Shown: piece after piece, positions 60,102 to 64,000 of the stretch
How the letters are laid out: each line of letters begins with the position of its first letter
Numbering within the stretch: position 1 is the first letter of the stretch
Translations under genes and position numbers: made by a program
DNA from: Haloterrigena turkmenica DSM 5511
GTDB taxonomy: Archaea; Halobacteriota; Halobacteria; Halobacteriales; Natrialbaceae
Reading direction: 5' to 3'
Length of the DNA stretch: 64,000 nt
NCBI RefSeq assembly: GCF_000025325.1
Contig: NC_013745.1
Coordinates: 349,649-413,648, forward strand
The notes under the pieces: model-generated
The model's database searches: none
What the model saw: only the letters and a program-made list of their open reading frames with translations
What the model was told of the DNA's origin: nothing

Positions 60102-62234
60102 ATGAACCCCGATAGACGCACATTCATTCGAACAGCCAGTGCAGCGGCCGGGCTCGGTCTCGTCGCCGGTTGCTCGGAGCTGTCGAACGACGAAGAGGAG
60201 GAGCCGGACGACGCCGGCGACGCGCCGGAGGTCATCACCATGGAAGCGGCCGGCGCGGACATCTGGAACCAGGCCGACCTGGGTCACTACTACTACACCA
60301 CCGTGAGCGGCGATTTCGACGTCACCGTCGAGGTCGCCTCGCTCGAGAACGTCAACCCGCACGCGAAGGCGGGGATCATGATCCGCGAGTCGCTCGACGC
60401 CAACTCGCGGAACCTGATGGTCCGTAATCGCGCCGGATTCGGGATGTCGCCCCAGTGGCGTCCCCGGGACGGCGCCGCGACGACGAGTACGACCTCAGAG
60501 GACGGCGCGCCCCTGAGTCGGATCGATGGCGGTACCATGGAGGGGTCCTGGCAGCGCCTCCAGCGATCCGGCGACACGCTGCGGGCCTACGGCTCCGAGG
60601 ACGGCGAGGAGTGGACGCTGATGGTCGAACTCACGGCCAACGAGATCGAGTTCAGTGACGAGGTCTACCTCGGGTTGGCGGCGACGAGCCACGACCAGGC
60701 CACCGCCACGACCGCGAAGTTCCGCAACTTCGAGGGCGTCGAACCCGACGAGAACGACGATATCGGCGCGCCGCTCGTCGAGGGTAGCGTCTCGGTCGAT
60801 CAGGTGGCCGTCGCCTCGACGCTCGAGCCGGCCGATATCGGCCCGAACTCGGCGACGCTCAAGGGCGAACTCGAGCACCTCGCCGGTGCCGACTCCGTCG
60901 ACGTCTTCTTCCGCTACCGCGAGGTAACCGCGGACGAGTGGCAGGAGACCGAGCCGTCGTCGCTCTCGGAGACGGGCGAGTTCGGCATCGACGTCTCGGG
61001 ACTGGACGCGCGACGCTACTACCAGTTCCACGCCGTCGCCGACGACGGTAACAACGAATCCGCGACCATCAACGATCTGTTCTCGACGACCAGCGGCTCC
61101 AGTGGCGGCGCCGGAGACGGGCCCGAGAGCGCTTCCGCGTTCGATCCGAGCGACGGATTCGCCGACGTGGCGCCGTGGCTCGACGACGACACGCCGATCG
61201 TCGTCGTCGACGAACCGACGCGAGAGGCCCTCGAGACCGCGATCAGCGTCGACGGTCCGCGCGTCGTCGTCTTCGAGACCAGCGGGACGATCGACATGGA
61301 GGCCTCCGACCTCAACGTCCGCAACGGAAAGTGCTGGATCGCGGGCCAGACGGCGCCGTCCCCGGGAATCACGATCATCCGCGGCGGTATCTGGCTCTAC
61401 GGCGACGACTGTGTCGTCCAGCACCTGCGGGTTCGGCCCGGCGACGCCGGCCAGGAACCCGGCGACGGCTGGGAACCCGACGCGATCCAGACGGCCGACG
61501 ACAGCACGAACAACGTCATCGATCACTGTACCGGCACGTGGTCGGTCGACGAGAACATCAACGCCGGCTACGACACCGAGAACACCACGATCTCGAACTG
61601 TCTGGTCGCCGAACCGCTCAACGACGCGACCCACCACAAGGGCGAGCACGGCTACAACTCGATCATGGGCAACAACGCGAAGAACGTCGCGCTCATGGGC
61701 AACGTCTGGGCGCTCGGGACGGACCGCAATCCGCGGCTCAAGACGGGGACCGAGACCGTCGTGGTCAACAACCTCATCCACCACTTCCACGACGGGATGT
61801 GGACCGACCCCGACACGGAACACAGCATCGTGGGCAACGTCTTCGAGGACCCCCAGACCGATCAGGCAAACATCATCGGCGATGGGAGCGTGTACGCCGA
61901 GGACAACCTCCTCAACGACGGCAGCACCGAGATGATCGAGGACAGCGTCACGCAGCTGAGCTCCCGACCGCTGTGGCCCGACGCCCTCGAGGCGATCGAC
62001 TCGAGCGAGACCAAGTCGCACAACCTCGCAAACGCCGGTGCACGCCCGGCCGACCGCACCGACCACGACGAGCGCATCCTCGACCGCATCCGCAACGGGA
62101 ACGGACACGTCATCGACAGCCAGGAGGAGGTCGGCGGCTACCCCTCTCTCGAGGTCAACACCGCGTCGCTCGACGAACCCGAGTCCGGCCTGCGCGCCTG
62201 GCTGCGCGAGCAGGCCCTCGCCGTCGAACAGTAG
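60102..62234 (+). CDS. PL1-type pectate lyase lipoprotein with accessory domains
   Basis: A 710-residue exported lipoprotein. Tat signal DRRTFIRTASAAAGLGLVAGC with lipobox VAGC; jelly-roll domain (GADIWNQADLGHYYYTTVSGDFDVTVEV; GIMIRESLDANSRNLMVR) at about 45-215; FN3-like domain (GPNSATLKGELEHLAGADS) at about 240-330; then the beta-helix with VVVFETSGTIDME, AGQTAPSPGITIIRGGI, NVIDHCTGTWSVDENINAGYD and TDRNPRLKTGTETVVVNN. Same order as the 48743 protein, indicating duplication; that copy has no visible lipobox. It cleaves polygalacturonate at the cell surface. A 98-base untranslated gap separates it from the GH28 gene's upstream region only loosely (211 bases). Confidence 0.9.
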   Translation: MNPDRRTFIRTASAAAGLGLVAGCSELSNDEEEEPDDAGDAPEVITMEAAGADIWNQADLGHYYYTTVSGDFDVTVEVASLENVNPHAKAGIMIRESLDANSRNLMVRNRAGFGMSPQWRPRDGAATTSTTSEDGAPLSRIDGGTMEGSWQRLQRSGDTLRAYGSEDGEEWTLMVELTANEIEFSDEVYLGLAATSHDQATATTAKFRNFEGVEPDENDDIGAPLVEGSVSVDQVAVASTLEPADIGPNSATLKGELEHLAGADSVDVFFRYREVTADEWQETEPSSLSETGEFGIDVSGLDARRYYQFHAVADDGNNESATINDLFSTTSGSSGGAGDGPESASAFDPSDGFADVAPWLDDDTPIVVVDEPTREALETAISVDGPRVVVFETSGTIDMEASDLNVRNGKCWIAGQTAPSPGITIIRGGIWLYGDDCVVQHLRVRPGDAGQEPGDGWEPDAIQTADDSTNNVIDHCTGTWSVDENINAGYDTENTTISNCLVAEPLNDATHHKGEHGYNSIMGNNAKNVALMGNVWALGTDRNPRLKTGTETVVVNNLIHHFHDGMWTDPDTEHSIVGNVFEDPQTDQANIIGDGSVYAEDNLLNDGSTEMIEDSVTQLSSRPLWPDALEAIDSSETKSHNLANAGARPADRTDHDERILDRIRNGNGHVIDSQEEVGGYPSLEVNTASLDEPESGLRAWLREQALAVEQ

Positions 62235-62445
62235 CGTCGCCCGTCACCGTCGACGACCTGCCGTTGTATCGCGCCTGAACTGCCATCCTTCTCGGCGGGC
62301 GGCCGCCATCCCGTCCGCCGGTCCGCCGTCGCCACCGACGAGCGGAGTCGCTGGTCCGCCGTTACAACCGATGAGTGGAATCGCCGGCCAACGGCGACCC
62401 GCCGACGACGCAACGTTTATTTCCGTACTCCGAAATACCCAGACG

Positions 62446-63996
62446 ATGGCAGCACCTGAAACGGACGGATTCGATATCCGCGAGTACGGCGCGACCGGCG
62501 ACTCGGACGCGCTCGATACCGAGGCGATCCAGACGGCGCTCGACGAGTGCGCCGAGTCCGGCGGGACGGTGTACGTCCCGTCGGGCACGTACGTGACCGG
62601 CCCGCTCCGGGTCGGCGACCAGACGACCCTGCATCTGGACGCGGGGGCGACGCTCCAGTTCGTCGGCGACTACGAGGCATTCCCGACGGTCCAGAGCCGC
62701 TGGGAGGGGTGGAACCAGTACGGCTTCCACCCGTGTCTGCTCGTCGACGACGCCGAGAACGTCTCGATCACCGGCCGCGGGACGATCGACGGCGGCGGCG
62801 AGTACTGGTGGCAGTTCTACGACGCCCCCGAGTCGGAGATCCCAGACGGACTCCAGGAGCGACTGGCCGAGTTCGAGGAGAAAAACGAGAAACAGGACGA
62901 CGTCAGCAGCTTCACCCACCGGCCGCCGCTGTTCCAGATCTCCGAGTCGGAGAACGTCAGCGTGTCCGGCGTGACCCTCGAGAACTCGCCGTTCTGGAAC
63001 ACTCACGTCGTCTACTCCGAGAACGTCACGATCACCGACGTCAACATCGCGAACCCGGCCGACGCGCCTAACGGAGACGGGATCGACATCGATTCCTCGC
63101 GGTACGTCCGCATCAGTGACACCTACATCAACGCGGGCGACGACGCGATCTGTATCAAGTCCGGGAAGAACGCCGAGGGCCGCGAGGTCGGCGAACCGGC
63201 GTCCCAGATCACCGTCACCAACTGTACGGTCGAGGCCGGTCACGGCGGCGTCGTCATCGGTAGCGAGATGTCCGGCGACGTGCGGGACGTGACGGTTTCT
63301 AACTGCACCTTCACCGACACCGATCGAGGGGTCCGGATCAAGACCGCTCGCGATCGCGGCGGCGTCGTCGAGGACCTCCGGTTCGACAACATCGTCATGC
63401 GACGGATCGCCTGCCCGTTCACCATCAACGGCTACTACTTCATGCCCCTCGACAGCGATTCCGAACCGGTCGACGAGGGGACGCCGATGGTGCGGAACGT
63501 CTCCTTTACCAACATCACTGCCCGTCAGGTCGAGACCGCCGGCTTCTTCGCCGGCCTCCCCGAGCAGTACTTCGAGGGAATTTCGTTCAACGACGTGCAG
63601 ATCGACGCCACCCGGCCGCTCGACGCGACGGACCTCGATCCCGCGATGGCCTACGACTACGAGCAGACCCACGCCCTCTTCTGTAAGTCCATCGCCGACA
63701 TCTCGTTCACCGACGTCCGGATCCGGACGCCCGGCGGCCCGGCGATGCAGTTCGAGGACACCGAGGACGTGACGATCGACGGCCTGCGGGTCCCCGACGA
63801 CCAGGACGCGCCCGTGGTCTCCCTGACGAACGTCGATCGGACTCGAGTCCGCGGCTGTGCGCCCCAGTCGGAGGGACCGTTCCTCGAGGCCGGCGGGTCG
63901 GAAACGCGCGAAATTTCGTTCGCCGGTAACCACGGATCGCTGGCCGACGACACCGAAATCGCCGACGACAGTGACGCGACGATCGACCGCTCCTGA
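62446..63996 (+). CDS. GH28 polygalacturonase
   Basis: A 516-residue beta-helix hydrolase of family GH28. FDIREYGATGDSDALDTEAIQTALDECAESGGTVYVPSGTY is the common N-terminal motif; catalytic residues lie in APNGDGIDID (Asp), NAGDDAICIKSGK (Asp pair), EAGHGGVVIGSEMSG (His) and RGVRIKTARDRGG (RIK substrate motif). It hydrolyses polygalacturonate or exo-cleaves oligomers. No signal peptide is visible from the ATG at 62446, so it may be cytoplasmic and act on imported oligomers; the longer open frame upstream overlaps the preceding gene and is rejected. The stop at 63994-63996 lies just inside the window. Confidence 0.9.
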   Translation: MAAPETDGFDIREYGATGDSDALDTEAIQTALDECAESGGTVYVPSGTYVTGPLRVGDQTTLHLDAGATLQFVGDYEAFPTVQSRWEGWNQYGFHPCLLVDDAENVSITGRGTIDGGGEYWWQFYDAPESEIPDGLQERLAEFEEKNEKQDDVSSFTHRPPLFQISESENVSVSGVTLENSPFWNTHVVYSENVTITDVNIANPADAPNGDGIDIDSSRYVRISDTYINAGDDAICIKSGKNAEGREVGEPASQITVTNCTVEAGHGGVVIGSEMSGDVRDVTVSNCTFTDTDRGVRIKTARDRGGVVEDLRFDNIVMRRIACPFTINGYYFMPLDSDSEPVDEGTPMVRNVSFTNITARQVETAGFFAGLPEQYFEGISFNDVQIDATRPLDATDLDPAMAYDYEQTHALFCKSIADISFTDVRIRTPGGPAMQFEDTEDVTIDGLRVPDDQDAPVVSLTNVDRTRVRGCAPQSEGPFLEAGGSETREISFAGNHGSLADDTEIADDSDATIDRS

Positions 63997-64000
63997 ACGC

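Noticed and set aside
62038..62445. N-terminal extension of the GH28 frame
   Set aside because: It overlaps the end of the lyase gene in another frame and is Arg/Ser/Pro-rich; GH28 homology begins right after the ATG at 62446.

Overview
The window is haloarchaeal DNA. Its proteins are very acidic (Asp/Glu-rich), its coding regions are GC-rich, and promoters carry archaeal TATA/BRE boxes about 25 bases ahead of start codons (leaderless transcripts). It encodes HalOD1 and winged-helix proteins typical of Halobacteria, Tat-dependent lipoproteins and a PGF-CTERM surface protein. An Orc1/Cdc6 gene flanked by origin repeats and followed by parA marks a replication origin of plasmid or megaplasmid type. 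The abundant IS debris next to it supports a large accessory replicon. The exact genus cannot be fixed from the sequence; a Natrialbales-like organism is my guess.

Layout. 0-8.3 kb: one-carbon genes, namely a two-gene formate dehydrogenase operon (NuoF-like subunit with a degenerate Fe-S site, then a Mo/Fe-S catalytic subunit), RidA and serine hydroxymethyltransferase. 8.7-18 kb: three BCCT betaine/choline-type transporters separated by decayed DNA (TnpB tail, trpE-trpG remnant). 19.3-27.3 kb: a quaternary-amine type ABC importer divergent from an IclR regulator, then an operon of amidohydrolase, Rieske ferredoxin and aldehyde dehydrogenase. An identical 16-base box links the two promoter regions. 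27.4-35.6 kb: a graveyard of IS6, IS1634 and IS1341-type elements and truncated genes (PiT phosphate permease, PAC2 protein, fic), including an apparently complete TnpB element inserted exactly into fic. 35.7-41.9 kb: the replication and partition module (orc1, two groups of ORB-like repeats, an AT-rich region, parA and a partner gene), then PadR and Lrp regulators. 42.5-46 kb: an esterase-like hydrolase, a DUF7260-type membrane protein and a CNNM/CorC-type transporter. 46.2-64 kb: a pectin-degradation island.

How the genes work together. The pectin island encodes three exported PL1-type pectate lyases (two with N-terminal accessory domains, at least two of them Tat lipoproteins), a cytoplasmic protein with the PL2 exolyase metal and base residues, a GH28 polygalacturonase, a GH4 alpha-galacturonidase, an uncharacterised large protein, a PGF-CTERM surface protein and an IclR regulator. 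Together they could take polygalacturonate outside the cell to galacturonate monomers inside; no dedicated uptake system is visible in the window. The BCCTs, the ABC importer and the one-carbon genes fit uptake and demethylation of betaine-like solutes, with formaldehyde/formate removed by formate dehydrogenase; this link is inference.

The most notable signals are: arrays of small perfect hairpins inside two unrelated transposase genes; two gene-conversion-like patches between BCCT paralogues; the shared IclR-type box; origin repeats flanking orc1 together with AATAGG sites and a 14-base palindrome in front of parA; and a PL2-type lyase in an archaeon.
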